This document shows, one piece after another, positions 1 through 8,528 of a DNA stretch of 64,000 bases. The stretch covers positions 3,924,823 through 3,988,822 of the forward strand of contig NZ_CP036265.1 of the NCBI RefSeq assembly GCF_007743815.1, given 5' to 3'. Below the pieces are notes generated by a model. That model did no database searches. It was not told the DNA's origin and saw only the letters and a program-made list of their open reading frames with translations. The stretch is from Alienimonas californiensis (lineage in GTDB: Bacteria > Planctomycetota > Planctomycetia > Planctomycetales > Planctomycetaceae). Each line of letters starts with the position of its first letter. Position 1 is the first letter of the stretch. A program made the position numbers and the translations under genes.

Positions 1-2
1 AC

Positions 3-935
3 CTCTCAACCGGCGACTGGGACGAGGAACTGTGCGGCCTCCTGAACGTCCCGCGGGCCTGCCTGCCGGAGATCGTGGACTCCGCCGGCCGGCTGACCGA
101 GACCGACCCGGCCGTGCTGGGGGAACGGCTGCCGGTCTGCGGGTTGGCGGGCGATCAGCAGGCGGCGACCTTCGGGCAGGGCTGTCTGACGCCCGGCTCC
201 GCCAAGAACACCTACGGCACCGGCTGTTTCCTGTTGATGAACACCGGCGGCACGCCTGTCCCGTCGGCGAACCGCCTGCTGACGACCGTCGGCTGGCGGA
301 TCGGCGGGCGGACGACCTTCTGCCTGGAAGGGGCCGTGCTGGTCGCCGGGGCGGCGGTTCAATGGCTGCGGGACGGCCTGGGTCTTTTCGAGAACGCCGC
401 GGAGGTCGAAGCGCTGGCCGAGACCGTGCCGGACGCCGGCGGGGTGACGTTCGTGCCGGCGTTCGTGGGCCTCGGCGCCCCCTACTGGCGACCGGACGCC
501 CGAGGGACGATCGCCGGCATCACCCGCGGCACGACCCGCGGCCACATCGCCCGGGCGGCGCTGGAGGCAATCGCCCACCGCACCCGTGACGTGGTCGAGG
601 CCATGAACGCAGACCTCTCCGAAATGGGGAAGGACGGCGCCGGGCTCCCCCCCCTGACTCGGCTGAACGCCGACGGCGGGGCGAGCCGCAACGACCTGCT
701 GATGCAAACCCAGGCCGACCTGCTGGGCGTGCCGGTGCGGCGGACGGCCGTGGCAGAAATCACTGCCTTCGGAGCGGCCCGACTGGCCGGGCTCGGCACC
801 GGCGTCTGGCCGGAGGAGCCGCCGACGGCGCTGTGCGATCGGGACTTCCTCCCCCGCATCGACCCCGCCGAGGCCGACCGCCGCCACGCCGCCTGGGGCC
901 GGGCGGTGCGGGGGTGTTTGCCGACGGCCGAGTGA
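3..935 (+). CDS. glpK: Glycerol kinase, C-terminal part (cut by window start)
   Basis: This is the C-terminal 310 residues of an FGGY-family carbohydrate kinase, best matched to glycerol kinase, which phosphorylates glycerol to glycerol-3-phosphate in the cytoplasm. The visible part holds the family signatures: LAGDQQAA and a [12 protein letters not shown] segment, then [19 protein letters not shown], then [19 protein letters not shown] of the second ATPase-fold domain. The reading frame is open from base 3, so the N-terminal domain lies outside the window. No glycerol transporter or glpD lies downstream, so an operon cannot be judged. Family assignment is firm. Glycerol rather than another polyol as substrate is inferred from the motifs. 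Confidence 0.93.
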   Translation, partial: LSTGDWDEELCGLLNVPRACLPEIVDSAGRLTETDPAVLGERLPVCGLAGDQQAATFGQGCLTPGSAKNTYGTGCFLLMNTGGTPVPSANRLLTTVGWRIGGRTTFCLEGAVLVAGAAVQWLRDGLGLFENAAEVEALAETVPDAGGVTFVPAFVGLGAPYWRPDARGTIAGITRGTTRGHIARAALEAIAHRTRDVVEAMNADLSEMGKDGAGLPPLTRLNADGGASRNDLLMQTQADLLGVPVRRTAVAEITAFGAARLAGLGTGVWPEEPPTALCDRDFLPRIDPAEADRRHAAWGRAVRGCLPTAE

Positions 936-1065
936 CGCCGAGGGCGATCGCCGGGGCGACGGCCGTTCGTCGGCGCGACCCGCCGGTCGTGGACGACTTG
1001 AGCCGTGGGCGACGATTGTCGAATTGCCATTTCCGGCGGCGGGGCATTCGGCTAACCCCGCCTTC

Positions 1066-1782
1066 ATGAACGCTTCATCCGAGGAGGCAAGCCGCTGGCA
1101 GATCGTCCGGTTCTTTGCGTACGTCCTCGCGGCGGGTCTCGCCGTTCAGGCGCTCTATCAACTGGTCGTCGCCCGCGGCCCGTCGATCGCGGAGGAGAAC
1201 GGCCTGCTCGAACTGTCGCAGGTCGGCGTCGCGGTGATCGGCGGGGCGACGCTCGCGGCGGCGGCGGCGTTCGCCCGTCGGGGACGGACCGCGCTCGCCC
1301 TGTGCAGCGGGGCGCTGCTGTACGCGGCGGCCCGGGAATCGGACCTCTGGATCGAACGGGTCGCCTTTGAAGACGCTTATAAATACTTGGCCGGCGGGCC
1401 GATCGCCGCTGCGGTGGCGTTGGTCGCGTGGCGGGATCGGCGGTGGTGGGCGGAATCGTTCCAGTGGGCGAATCACCCGGCTGCGGGGCTGCTTTTGTGC
1501 GGCGGCCTGCAAATCCTCGTGGTCGCGGCCCTGTTCGATCGCTCGGATCTGTGGGATTCCGTCACCAACGTCCATCAGGCGGACCCGATGAAGCGATTGG
1601 TGGAAGAATCGATCGAACTGTCCGGCTACCTCGCCCTGGCGATCGGCGCCCTGGAACTGTTCGTCACCTGTCGACGCGAGTACGCCGCCGCGTTCGAGAC
1701 GGAACTCGCCGTGGAACGTGTTCCGGCGCGGCCTCTCGTGCTGCATGCCCCCTCCGGCGAACGGCGGCGCCTCGCGGCCTGA
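1066..1782 (+). CDS. Multi-pass membrane protein of unknown function
   Basis: A 238-residue protein with about six hydrophobic stretches, for example FFAYVLAAGLAVQALYQLVV near residue 12, GVAVIGGATLAAAAAFA, LLLCGGLQILVVAALF and YLALAIGALELFV near the C-terminus, so an inner-membrane location is likely. I do not recognise a family. An upstream in-frame ATG at 1024 would add 14 residues without helping the topology, so the ATG at 1066 is chosen, which puts the charged segment MNASSEEASR before the first helix. The short space after glpK leaves room for its own promoter. The C-terminal tail is Arg-rich and probably cytoplasmic. Confidence 0.75.
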   Translation: MNASSEEASRWQIVRFFAYVLAAGLAVQALYQLVVARGPSIAEENGLLELSQVGVAVIGGATLAAAAAFARRGRTALALCSGALLYAAARESDLWIERVAFEDAYKYLAGGPIAAAVALVAWRDRRWWAESFQWANHPAAGLLLCGGLQILVVAALFDRSDLWDSVTNVHQADPMKRLVEESIELSGYLALAIGALELFVTCRREYAAAFETELAVERVPARPLVLHAPSGERRRLAA

Positions 1783-1810
1783 CGCGCCGGTCCCCCGGAG
1801 GGCGACGCCG

Positions 1811-2542
1811 TTACGGCAGCTTACGAATCTTCACCTCGCGGAACTCGATCGGGGAACCTTCCGCCTCGAAGCAGAGATAGCCCTCGGCCGGTTGGCAGTT
1901 CGTGCCGCCGGAGACCTCCTTGCCGTTCACCCACAGCCGGACTTCGCCGTTGATCGCGCGGACGTAGTAGTGGTTCCACTCGCCCACGCCTTTGCTGCGG
2001 CGTTCGGAGGGGAAGCTGCGGGAGCCGTTGGGGGAGAGCGGCGGGAAGGGGGTCATCTTGGAGGAGCCGACGGGGAACACGTCGCCGTCGGTGCTGAACC
2101 AGTCGCCGGGTTTGCCGGTGCCGGACTCGTACTTCTCGGTGTAGCCGTGGTCGAGAATCTGCACTTCGATGCCGCCGCCGGGCAGTCGGCCGGGGGGGAG
2201 GTCCGTCAGCTTCTCCTCCGGCACCCAGACGAAGGTGCCGGAGTTCCCGGCCGCTTTGAGGTGCCGCCATTGCAGGGACATCTCGAAGTTTTTCAGCGGC
2301 TCCCTGGTGCGGATCACGCCGACCGGCTTACCGGTGGAGTGCAGTTCGCCGTCCTGCCAGGTCCAGGTGTCCGGCTCGCCGTTGACGTCGACGAGGTCCG
2401 CCTCCGTCAGCGCCTCCCAGCCGGGGCCGGTTCCGTCGAGGAACGCGGCGGGGGCGGAGTCCTCGGCGGCGGCCGGCGGGGCCACGGGGGCGTCCTGCGG
2501 GGCCGCGGGGAGCAGGAGAGCGAGCAGGGCGAGCGGGGGCAT
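1811..2542 (-). CDS. DUF1080 (3-keto-disaccharide hydrolase family) secreted protein
   Basis: A 243-residue exported protein. The start MPPLALLALLLPAAPQ is a signal peptide. The rest is a single DUF1080 domain with a concanavalin/LamG-like fold: FLDGTGPGWEAL at the front, WTWQDGELHSTGKPVGVIRT, the NSGTFVW segment with GGGIEVQILDHG, and WNHYYVRAINGEVRLWVNGK toward the end. DUF1080 proteins are strongly expanded in planctomycetes and some members hydrolyse 3-keto-glucosides or bind carbohydrate outside the cytoplasm. It converges with the membrane protein upstream and is divergent from the HD phosphohydrolase. The substrate cannot be read from the sequence. Confidence 0.88.
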   Translation of the reverse strand: MPPLALLALLLPAAPQDAPVAPPAAAEDSAPAAFLDGTGPGWEALTEADLVDVNGEPDTWTWQDGELHSTGKPVGVIRTREPLKNFEMSLQWRHLKAAGNSGTFVWVPEEKLTDLPPGRLPGGGIEVQILDHGYTEKYESGTGKPGDWFSTDGDVFPVGSSKMTPFPPLSPNGSRSFPSERRSKGVGEWNHYYVRAINGEVRLWVNGKEVSGGTNCQPAEGYLCFEAEGSPIEFREVKIRKLP

Positions 2543-2719
2543 GGCGGACGTCCGTCGGTCGGGAAATCGTGACGTCGCCCAGCATCCGCGGTCGGGGCGT
2601 GCATTCCCACCTCCCCCGGACCGACCCGGCTCCCGCGGCCCAGGTCGCGCGGACCGACCGTCGGGCGATACGATCGGCTCCCAGAAACATTGCCGCTCCG
2701 CCCGACCCCGCTCGTTCCC

Positions 2720-4120
2720 ATGGCCCGCGACTACTCCCACGAAAGCCTCTCCCACGATCCGATCCACGGCTACATCCCCTTTACCAGCGGCGCCGGGCTG
2801 CCGGCGGGGGAGGTGGGCGAGGCCCAGATCATCGACCACCCCTGGGTCCAGCGGCTGCGGGCGATCCACCAACTGCAAACCGCTTGGTACGTCTTCCCCA
2901 GCGCGGAGCACATGCGGTTCCAGCACGTCCTCGGGGCGATGCACCTCGCCGGGCGGGTCAGCGACGAGTGGTACGACTCTCTCGCCGCCAGTTGCCCGAA
3001 CACGCCGTCGAAGCCGCTGGTCGTCACCCTCTGCCGGTTGGCCGCCCTATTGCACGACGTGGGGCACGGGCCGTTCGGGCACTTCTTCGACGACCACTAC
3101 CTCGACCAGTTCGGCCTGACCCACGAACGCCTCGGCGCTCAGATTATCGAGCACGAACTCGGCGACCTGATCCGCGGCGTGCGTCGCAACCCCGGCGGGG
3201 TGATCGGCCCGCTGGAGGAGGTCGAACCGCGGCAGGTCGCCTATCTGATCCAGCGTCCCCGGTTGGGCGAGCCTGACGACCAGCCGGACTGGCTCCGTAA
3301 GCTGCGGAGCCTGTTCAGCGGGATCTACACGGTCGACAACATGGATTTCGTCCTGCGGGACGCCTACATGAGCGGCTACAACACCCGGGCCTTCGACCTC
3401 TCCCGGCTGACGCATTACAGCTTCTTCACCCCCGCCGGACTGACGATCCACGCCCGCGGCCTGCCGGCACTGATCAACTTCATCGAGACCCGGGCGAACC
3501 TGTTTCGCACCGTCTACTTCCACCGCACCGTGCGGGCCTTCGATCTGGCGCTGGAGGAACTGTTCGCGGAGACGATGTCCCGCCTGTTCCCCGGCAACCC
3601 GCTGGAGCACCTGGACGCCTACCGCCGGCTGACGGAGCAGAGTTTTCTGGTCGACGTCTCCCGGCTGTCGCTGTCGGACGACCCGGCGGACAAGGCGCTG
3701 GGCGAGAAATGGGACGCGATCCTCGCCCGCCGGTTCGGCTGGAAGATGGCGGCGGAGCGCACGATCTCCTTCCACAGCGGGGCCGCGGAGCGGACCACGA
3801 TCTACTCCGAGCCGGAGCTGATCGAGGCCCGCGTGCGGCGGTATCTGCCGAAGGAGATTCGCGAGATCGAACTCGCCGTCGACAGCGCCCGCCACTACCA
3901 CCGCCCCAGCGCCGACCTGCCGGTCGCCGGCCTGAACTGGCTCCTCGACCCCGCCGCCGGCGGCCCGACGGAACTGCACGACGACGAGCTGTTCCGCAGT
4001 CTGCCGCTGGCCTTCGCGATCTTCCGCATCTACGCCCGCAACCACCAACACGACCGCGAGATCAACACGGCGCTGGCCAAGGCGGTGGGCGGGGCGGGGG
4101 ATACGAAGACGAATATGTGA
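2720..4120 (+). CDS. HD-domain phosphohydrolase (dGTPase-like)
   Basis: A 466-residue cytoplasmic protein of the HD superfamily. The N-terminal third has the metal-binding set: His 69 in RFQHVLGAMHLA, the HD doublet 112-113 in ALLHDVGHGPFGH, and a later Asp in TVDNMDFVLRDAYMSG. The order and spacing follow the SAMHD1/dGTP triphosphohydrolase-like branch, whose characterised members hydrolyse dNTPs or related nucleotides. The ATG at 2720 gives MARDYSHESLSHDPIHGYI, a normal start for this branch. The gene ends 10 bases before the inverted-repeat element starting near 4127. Nucleotide substrate is not determinable here. Confidence 0.88.
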   Translation: MARDYSHESLSHDPIHGYIPFTSGAGLPAGEVGEAQIIDHPWVQRLRAIHQLQTAWYVFPSAEHMRFQHVLGAMHLAGRVSDEWYDSLAASCPNTPSKPLVVTLCRLAALLHDVGHGPFGHFFDDHYLDQFGLTHERLGAQIIEHELGDLIRGVRRNPGGVIGPLEEVEPRQVAYLIQRPRLGEPDDQPDWLRKLRSLFSGIYTVDNMDFVLRDAYMSGYNTRAFDLSRLTHYSFFTPAGLTIHARGLPALINFIETRANLFRTVYFHRTVRAFDLALEELFAETMSRLFPGNPLEHLDAYRRLTEQSFLVDVSRLSLSDDPADKALGEKWDAILARRFGWKMAAERTISFHSGAAERTTIYSEPELIEARVRRYLPKEIREIELAVDSARHYHRPSADLPVAGLNWLLDPAAGGPTELHDDELFRSLPLAFAIFRIYARNHQHDREINTALAKAVGGAGDTKTNM

Positions 4121-4126
4121 GGGTCA

Positions 4127-4161
4127 AATCACCAAGGGACAAGACACAAGATACAAAGACG
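4127..4161 (+). repeat. Left inverted-repeat arm of the IVS-like element
   Basis: This 35-base arm pairs with 4519-4553, with three mismatches. It begins 7 bases after the stop codon of the HD phosphohydrolase and ends one base before an ATG at 4162. The four-helix-bundle frame remains open through this arm, but it contains no ATG, GTG or TTG in that frame. Confidence 0.85.
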
Positions 4162-4514
4162 ATGGACCGCGGTTCGATCTGGAGGAACGCACCGAACGGT
4201 TTGCCCGTGAGGTACGGGCACTGGTTCGTCGCCTGCCGCGAACGGTCGCCAATCAGGTAGACGGGCGGCAGCTGCTCCGCTCGTCAGGGTCGGTCGCTGC
4301 GAACTACTTCGAGGCGAACGACGCACTTGGCCCGAAAGACTTTCGGTTCCGCATCAAGATCAGCCGGAAGGAGGCGAAGGAAAGCGGCCTCTGGCTCCGG
4401 CTACTCGACGCTCGCGGAGAGGCGGCGATTTCGGACGAGCGGGATCGTCTCAACGACGAGGCCCTCCAACTGGTCCGGATCTTCACCGCGATCCTCCGCA
4501 AGCACAGCGGCTAG
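4162..4514 (+). pseudogene. Four-helix-bundle protein (23S rRNA IVP/S23 family), start out of frame
   Basis: From base 4173 to the TAG at 4512-4514 there is an uninterrupted 113-residue frame that begins FDLEERTERFAREVRALVRR and contains RSSGSVAANYFEAND and SRKEAKESGLWLRLL. This is the complete core of the four-helix-bundle family encoded by 23S rRNA intervening sequences, related in fold to the Avd accessory protein of diversity-generating retroelements. No ATG, GTG or TTG precedes it in frame. The only nearby ATG, at 4162 just after the left arm, is one base out of frame, as if a base had been lost within about ten bases of the start. The gene is either newly broken, uses a rare start, or needs a frameshift. 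The body is fully intact, which argues for recent inactivation or real expression. Confidence 0.7.
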
Positions 4515-4518
4515 AGCC

Positions 4519-4553
4519 CGTCTTTGTGTCTTGTGTCTTGTGCCTTGGTCATT
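4519..4553 (-). repeat. Right inverted-repeat arm of the IVS-like element
   Basis: This is the reverse complement of the left arm at 4127-4161 (32 of 35 identical). It begins 4 bases after the stop codon of the four-helix-bundle frame and ends 3 bases before the stop codon of the convergent ferredoxin gene. Confidence 0.85.
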
Positions 4554-4556
4554 CCT

Positions 4557-4913
4557 TTACACCCACTCCGGGCTCGGCTGAATCTCGTCCGCCACCGGGC
4601 TGCCGGCGTCTTTGCGGCCGCTGCCTTCGAAGCGGCTGATCACCTCGACGGTCATGTCGTGGTCGCACAGCAGTTGGCAGGAGAGGCGGATCTGCGGGTC
4701 TTCTAGGCCCTTCGCCTCGCGCACAGCCTTTTCGGCGGCGGTCATCTTGCTGGGCAGGCCGTCGGTGATCTTCACCCGGCAGGTGGTGCACTTCGCCACG
4801 CCGCCGCAGGCGTGCAGCTGGTCCTGGCCGGCGTCCTCGGTGAGGGCTTTGACGAGGCGCTTGTCGGCGGGGACGTCGAAGGAGCCGGCGTTCTTGACGG
4901 TGAGGGTGGGCAT
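4557..4913 (-). CDS. 2Fe-2S plant-type ferredoxin
   Basis: A 118-residue soluble electron carrier. The four cluster cysteines are visible at 36, 42, 45 and 79 in the order C-x5-C-x2-C-x33-C (LHACGGVAKCTTC, then IRLSC), the plant/adrenodoxin-type arrangement of the beta-grasp fold. The start MPTLTVKNAGSFDVP begins directly with the first strand. The C-terminal 30 residues after VEVISRF are a hydrophilic tail. It is divergent from the Mrp-type ATPase gene at 5061, with about 150 bases for promoters. The redox partner is not identifiable, although an Fe-S carrier-type neighbour makes a link to cluster metabolism plausible. Confidence 0.93.
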   Translation of the reverse strand: MPTLTVKNAGSFDVPADKRLVKALTEDAGQDQLHACGGVAKCTTCRVKITDGLPSKMTAAEKAVREAKGLEDPQIRLSCQLLCDHDMTVEVISRFEGSGRKDAGSPVADEIQPSPEWV

Positions 4914-5060
4914 CGGGCGGCGGGGGAAAAGATTGGGGCGGGAAAGATGTCGGACCATCTTGGGCTTCCCGGTATCGGTCGTCACCGGGGCGGCCCCGGT
5001 GTCGAAACGGTCCGATCGCCGTACGATCCCGCTTCGCCGCGTCTTTCTCCCCGTCCGTCC

Positions 5061-6134
5061 ATGCCGTTGCCGTCCGATCCCGTCGCCGCCGTTCGCAACG
5101 TCGTCGATCCCGCCTTCGGGAAATCGCTGGGGGAACTGAACGCCGTCGGCTCCGTCGAGGCCGCCGGCGACCGGGCGAACGTCATCCTGCATCCGCCTTG
5201 CGTGCTGCACCCGCTCCGGGAGCAGATTGAGGCGAAGGTCGCCGCGGCGCTGGGCGGCGGGGCGGTGACGATCGACTGGCAGCCGCGGGTGATCGGCCGG
5301 AACGCCGGCGGGCGGCTGGGGCTGACGGCCAAGAACATCATCGCGGTCGGCAGCGGTAAGGGCGGGGTCGGCAAGTCGACCGTCGCCGCCGGGCTGGCGA
5401 TCGCCTTCGCCGAGGCCGGGGCGAAGGTGGGTGTGGTGGACGCCGACATCCACGGGCCCTCGCTGCCGCACCTGTTCGGCGTCTCCAAGCACGGCCCGCC
5501 GGAGATGACCGAGCGCACCGGCCCGGACGGCCGGAAGGTGCCCCGACTGTTGCCGGTGCCGGTCTCGCTGCCGGGCGGGAAGTCGCTGGGGCTGCTCAGC
5601 GCCGCGTTCGTCATGCCGGAGCGGTCCGCCGCGGTGCTGCGGGGGCCGATGACGCAGAAATACGTGCTCTCCTTCCTCCAACAGGCGGAGTGGGGCGAAC
5701 TGGACTACCTCGTGATCGACCTACCGCCCGGCACCGGCGACGTGGCCCTCACCCTCGCCCAGAACGCGGCGCTGGGCGGGGCGGTGGTGGTCTGCACCCC
5801 GCAGAAGGTCGCCCTGCTGGACGCGGTGAAGGCGGTCTCGATGTACCGCCAACTGGAGATCCCCGTGCTGGGCATGGTTGAGAACATGGCCGGCGACCTG
5901 TTCGGCCGCGGCGGGGCGAAGGCTGAGGCCGAAGCGCTCGGCGTGCCGACGCTCGGCGAGATCCCCGCCGACGGCAGAGTGCGGGAACTGGGCGACGCCG
6001 GGACGTTCGCCAACGTGCTCTCTGAGGGCGGGGCGGTCGCGGACGAACTCCGCCGGGCCGCCGGCAAGGCGGCGCTGGAACTGGCCCGCGGGGCGCTGGA
6101 GAAGGCCCGCACGCCGACATTGGAAGTGCTGTGA
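5061..6134 (+). CDS. Mrp/ApbC/NBP35-type P-loop ATPase
   Basis: A 357-residue protein with an N-terminal MIP18/DUF59-like domain (about 1-75) followed by a ParA/MinD-type ATPase. The deviant Walker A GSGKGGVGKST lies at about residues 97-107, then VVDADIHGPSLPHL, then LVIDLPPGTGDVALTLAQ. Family members act as Fe-S cluster carriers or scaffolds in the cytoplasm. The usual CxxC pair after the VENM motif, which bridges a cluster in the dimer, is missing: the sequence runs VENMAGDLFGRGGA. An Fe-S role is therefore uncertain for this copy. The ATG at 5061 fits the DUF59 start MPLPSDPVAAVRNVVDPAFG. Its end overlaps a possible GTG of the next gene. Confidence 0.9.
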   Translation: MPLPSDPVAAVRNVVDPAFGKSLGELNAVGSVEAAGDRANVILHPPCVLHPLREQIEAKVAAALGGGAVTIDWQPRVIGRNAGGRLGLTAKNIIAVGSGKGGVGKSTVAAGLAIAFAEAGAKVGVVDADIHGPSLPHLFGVSKHGPPEMTERTGPDGRKVPRLLPVPVSLPGGKSLGLLSAAFVMPERSAAVLRGPMTQKYVLSFLQQAEWGELDYLVIDLPPGTGDVALTLAQNAALGGAVVVCTPQKVALLDAVKAVSMYRQLEIPVLGMVENMAGDLFGRGGAKAEAEALGVPTLGEIPADGRVRELGDAGTFANVLSEGGAVADELRRAAGKAALELARGALEKARTPTLEVL

Positions 6135-6238
6135 GCCCGCTTCGCCCCGATCGCGTCGTGAACCCGGGAAACCGCGGTTCCCGCGCCCGGGGCGAATCCC
6201 TAGGGTCCGGCGACTCCTCGCAGCCGAAGGACCGGCCG

Positions 6239-7159
6239 GTGCCCCACGTCGCTCACTGCTTCACCGCCGCCCTGCTGCTGACCCTCTGCGGCGCCGACTC
6301 CGCCGCCGGTCAGGAGCGGGCCGTGCTCCGCCCCCGGCTGGAGGCGAACCGCCTGCCCCCGGCCCTGCCGGCGCACGCGGAAGCCTTCGAGTTCACCCTC
6401 CCCCGGCCCCCGGCCGACCGCACGACGGTGCCGGCGCTGGCGGCGGGGCTGGACGATCCGAGTGTGCGGAACGCCTGCCTCGCCGGGTTAGTGCGGTTGG
6501 ACCTCGCCACGCTGCGGCGGCACGCCGCCGACCTGCCCGCGGCCCGGCTGCGGCAACTGCTCGCCGACCCGGCGACCGACGCGGACGCCGCAGACGCCTG
6601 CGGGTTCCTGTTCGGCGTGGCCGACCCGAACGCGGGCAACGCCGTTCTCTCCCAAGCGATCCTCGAACGGGCCAAGCGGGGCGACGCCGCCGCCGGCTGC
6701 GTGACGGGTCTGCTGCTCTGCGGCGGTGAGCCGGCGGTGAGCTGGCTGGAGAACCTCTGCGAGCGGCCCCGCTGTCCGCTGGGGTTCACGCTGTCCGCGT
6801 TGAACGCCGCGGACGTCGCCCGGCGGGACCGCGGCTTTGGCTTGGAGGCCGACCGCCTCGACCGCTTCGCCGCCGCCCTGCTGACCAGCGACGCCGCCGC
6901 GGAGGCGGCCGTCGATCAACTCGCCGCGTGGCGGGCCTGGGCGCACGCCCCGGCCGTGCTGGCCGCCGCGGCGAACTCGCGGGACGCGGACGAGCTGCGG
7001 CGGCGCTCGTTGCAGGTGGGCGCCGCCCGGTTCGCTCTGAACTGCGCCGCCGATCCGGCCGGCGGGCCGCACGGTCGACTGTGCCGGGAATGGCTGTCCG
7101 AAACGGCCGTGACGGACGCCGATCTGGTCCGCCGGGCGAAGCGGATCGCCGGCCGGTAG
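6239..7159 (+). CDS. Secreted helical protein of unknown function
   Basis: A 306-residue Ala/Leu/Arg-rich protein. The GTG at 6239 starts a clean signal peptide (MPHVAHCFTAALLLTLCGAD, cleavage probably near DSAAG), whereas the GTG at 6131, overlapping the mrp stop, would place 36 charged residues in front of it. After the signal the protein is almost wholly helical, with short repeated helices containing Asp and Cys residues that suggest a HEAT-like solenoid, but no family is recognised. It sits between mrp and the M24 peptidase on the same strand and may be cotranscribed with both. Confidence 0.65.
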   Translation: MPHVAHCFTAALLLTLCGADSAAGQERAVLRPRLEANRLPPALPAHAEAFEFTLPRPPADRTTVPALAAGLDDPSVRNACLAGLVRLDLATLRRHAADLPAARLRQLLADPATDADAADACGFLFGVADPNAGNAVLSQAILERAKRGDAAAGCVTGLLLCGGEPAVSWLENLCERPRCPLGFTLSALNAADVARRDRGFGLEADRLDRFAAALLTSDAAAEAAVDQLAAWRAWAHAPAVLAAAANSRDADELRRRSLQVGAARFALNCAADPAGGPHGRLCREWLSETAVTDADLVRRAKRIAGR

Positions 7160-7200
7160 ACTGCGGCGGTTCGCTCCACCGCTTTGTCGCTGTTCGCCCG

Positions 7201-8388
7201 ATGCTTGATCCCGCCGCCGTTCGTGAGGAACTGACCGCCGCGGGGCTGGACGGCTGGCTGCTGTACGACTTCCGAGGCTCCAACCCGCTGGCCCATCGCC
7301 TGCTGGGGCTGGACGAACGGCCGTCGCAGAGCCGCCGGCTGTTCTACTTCATTCCCGCCGTGGGCGAACCGCGGGCGCTGGTGCACCGCATCGAACGCGG
7401 CAGTCTGGACCACCTGCCCGGCGCGAAGCACGTCTACCTTTCCCGGCAGGAACTGCGGGCGGGGTTGGTAGCTGTGCTCGGCGAGGCCGGCCGGGTGGCG
7501 ATGGAGTACGTCCCGAACGCCGGCAACCCATACGTCTCCACGGTCGACGCCGGCACGGTGGATCTGGTGCGGGCCTGCGGGACGGAGGTCGTCAGCAGCG
7601 GGGACCTGATCGGCCGGTTCCTCTCCACCCTGACCGAGGCCCAGCGGACCGATCACCTGCGGGCGGCGGCGGTGGTGGAGGACGCCTTCGCGTTCGCCAC
7701 GTCGCTGATCCACGAGACGACCGTCGGCGGGGGGACGATCGAGGAGGGAGAGATCCGCGACCGGCTGCTCGCCTTCTTCAGTCGGAAGGGGTGCATGTCG
7801 TATTCCCCGCCGATTGTCGCGCGGGGCGTCCACGGGGCCGACTGCCACTACGAAACTGGAACCGGCCAGGACACCGCCCTCCGCCGCGGCGACTTTCTGC
7901 TGCTGGATATGTGGTGCAAGGTCGACCGCCCGTCGGCCCCCTATGCGGACATCACCCGCTGTTTCACCTTCGGTCGAGACCCGTCGCCGCGGGAGGCGGA
8001 GGCCTTCGCCGCCGTCGTGCGGGGGCGGGACGCGGCGTTGAACCTCATCCGCGACCGCTTCGCCGCGGACGAACCCGTCCGGGGGTGGGAAGCGGATCGC
8101 GTGGCCCGGGACCTTATTGACGCCGCCGGGTACGGCGAGGCGTTCGTGCACCGCACCGGGCACAGCATGGGCGTGAACACGACCCACGGCGAGGGCACGC
8201 ACCTGGACGATCTGGAGACGCGGGACGAACGGCTGTTCCTGCCGAACACCTGTTTCACGATCGAACCGGGGGTGTACGTGGACGGGGAAGTGGGCGTCCG
8301 CAGCGAGATCGACGTGCTGATCGAGCCGGACGGAACGGTGCGGGTGACCGGCGGCGACCCGCAGATGCGGATCGAGCGGGTGGGCTGA
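7201..8388 (+). CDS. M24-family metallopeptidase (Xaa-Pro aminopeptidase type)
   Basis: A 395-residue two-domain enzyme with a creatinase-like N-terminal domain (MLDPAAVREELTAAGLDGWL) and a C-terminal pita-bread catalytic domain. The expected metal ligands appear in order: Asp in LLLDMW, Asp in YADITRCFTFG, His in HRTGHSMG, Glu in TIEPGVYV and Glu in RSEIDVLI. Family members remove N-terminal residues from X-Pro peptides in the cytoplasm using two Mn or Co ions. The ATG at 7201 gives the standard N-terminus; longer frames into the preceding gene are not credible. Confidence 0.9.
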   Translation: MLDPAAVREELTAAGLDGWLLYDFRGSNPLAHRLLGLDERPSQSRRLFYFIPAVGEPRALVHRIERGSLDHLPGAKHVYLSRQELRAGLVAVLGEAGRVAMEYVPNAGNPYVSTVDAGTVDLVRACGTEVVSSGDLIGRFLSTLTEAQRTDHLRAAAVVEDAFAFATSLIHETTVGGGTIEEGEIRDRLLAFFSRKGCMSYSPPIVARGVHGADCHYETGTGQDTALRRGDFLLLDMWCKVDRPSAPYADITRCFTFGRDPSPREAEAFAAVVRGRDAALNLIRDRFAADEPVRGWEADRVARDLIDAAGYGEAFVHRTGHSMGVNTTHGEGTHLDDLETRDERLFLPNTCFTIEPGVYVDGEVGVRSEIDVLIEPDGTVRVTGGDPQMRIERVG

Positions 8389-8528
8389 GCGGCGGCGCCG
8401 CGGAGCGGCAATCGCGGATGGGGTGACGAAACGACTGCGGGGCGATACGATCCGCGGTCTGCCCTCGTTCACCGTCCGTCTCCCCCCGTCGTCGCGTCGC
8501 CGTACGACGCCCCCCGGTCCCTGTATCT

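Larger units (their letters stand above)
4127..4553. mobile_element. IVS-like element: 35-bp inverted repeats around a four-helix-bundle frame
   Basis: Two 35-base arms at 4127-4161 and 4519-4553 are inverted repeats of each other with 32 of 35 positions identical. Each arm is made of iterated words of the type caagacacaagacacaaag. Between them lie 357 bases almost filled by one four-helix-bundle protein frame. In 23S rRNA intervening sequences the same protein family sits inside an insertion whose ends pair to a long stem; here the same layout lies between two convergent protein genes. The arms hold no transposase signature and I see no clear target duplication. Mobility is inferred from architecture only. 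Confidence 0.6.
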
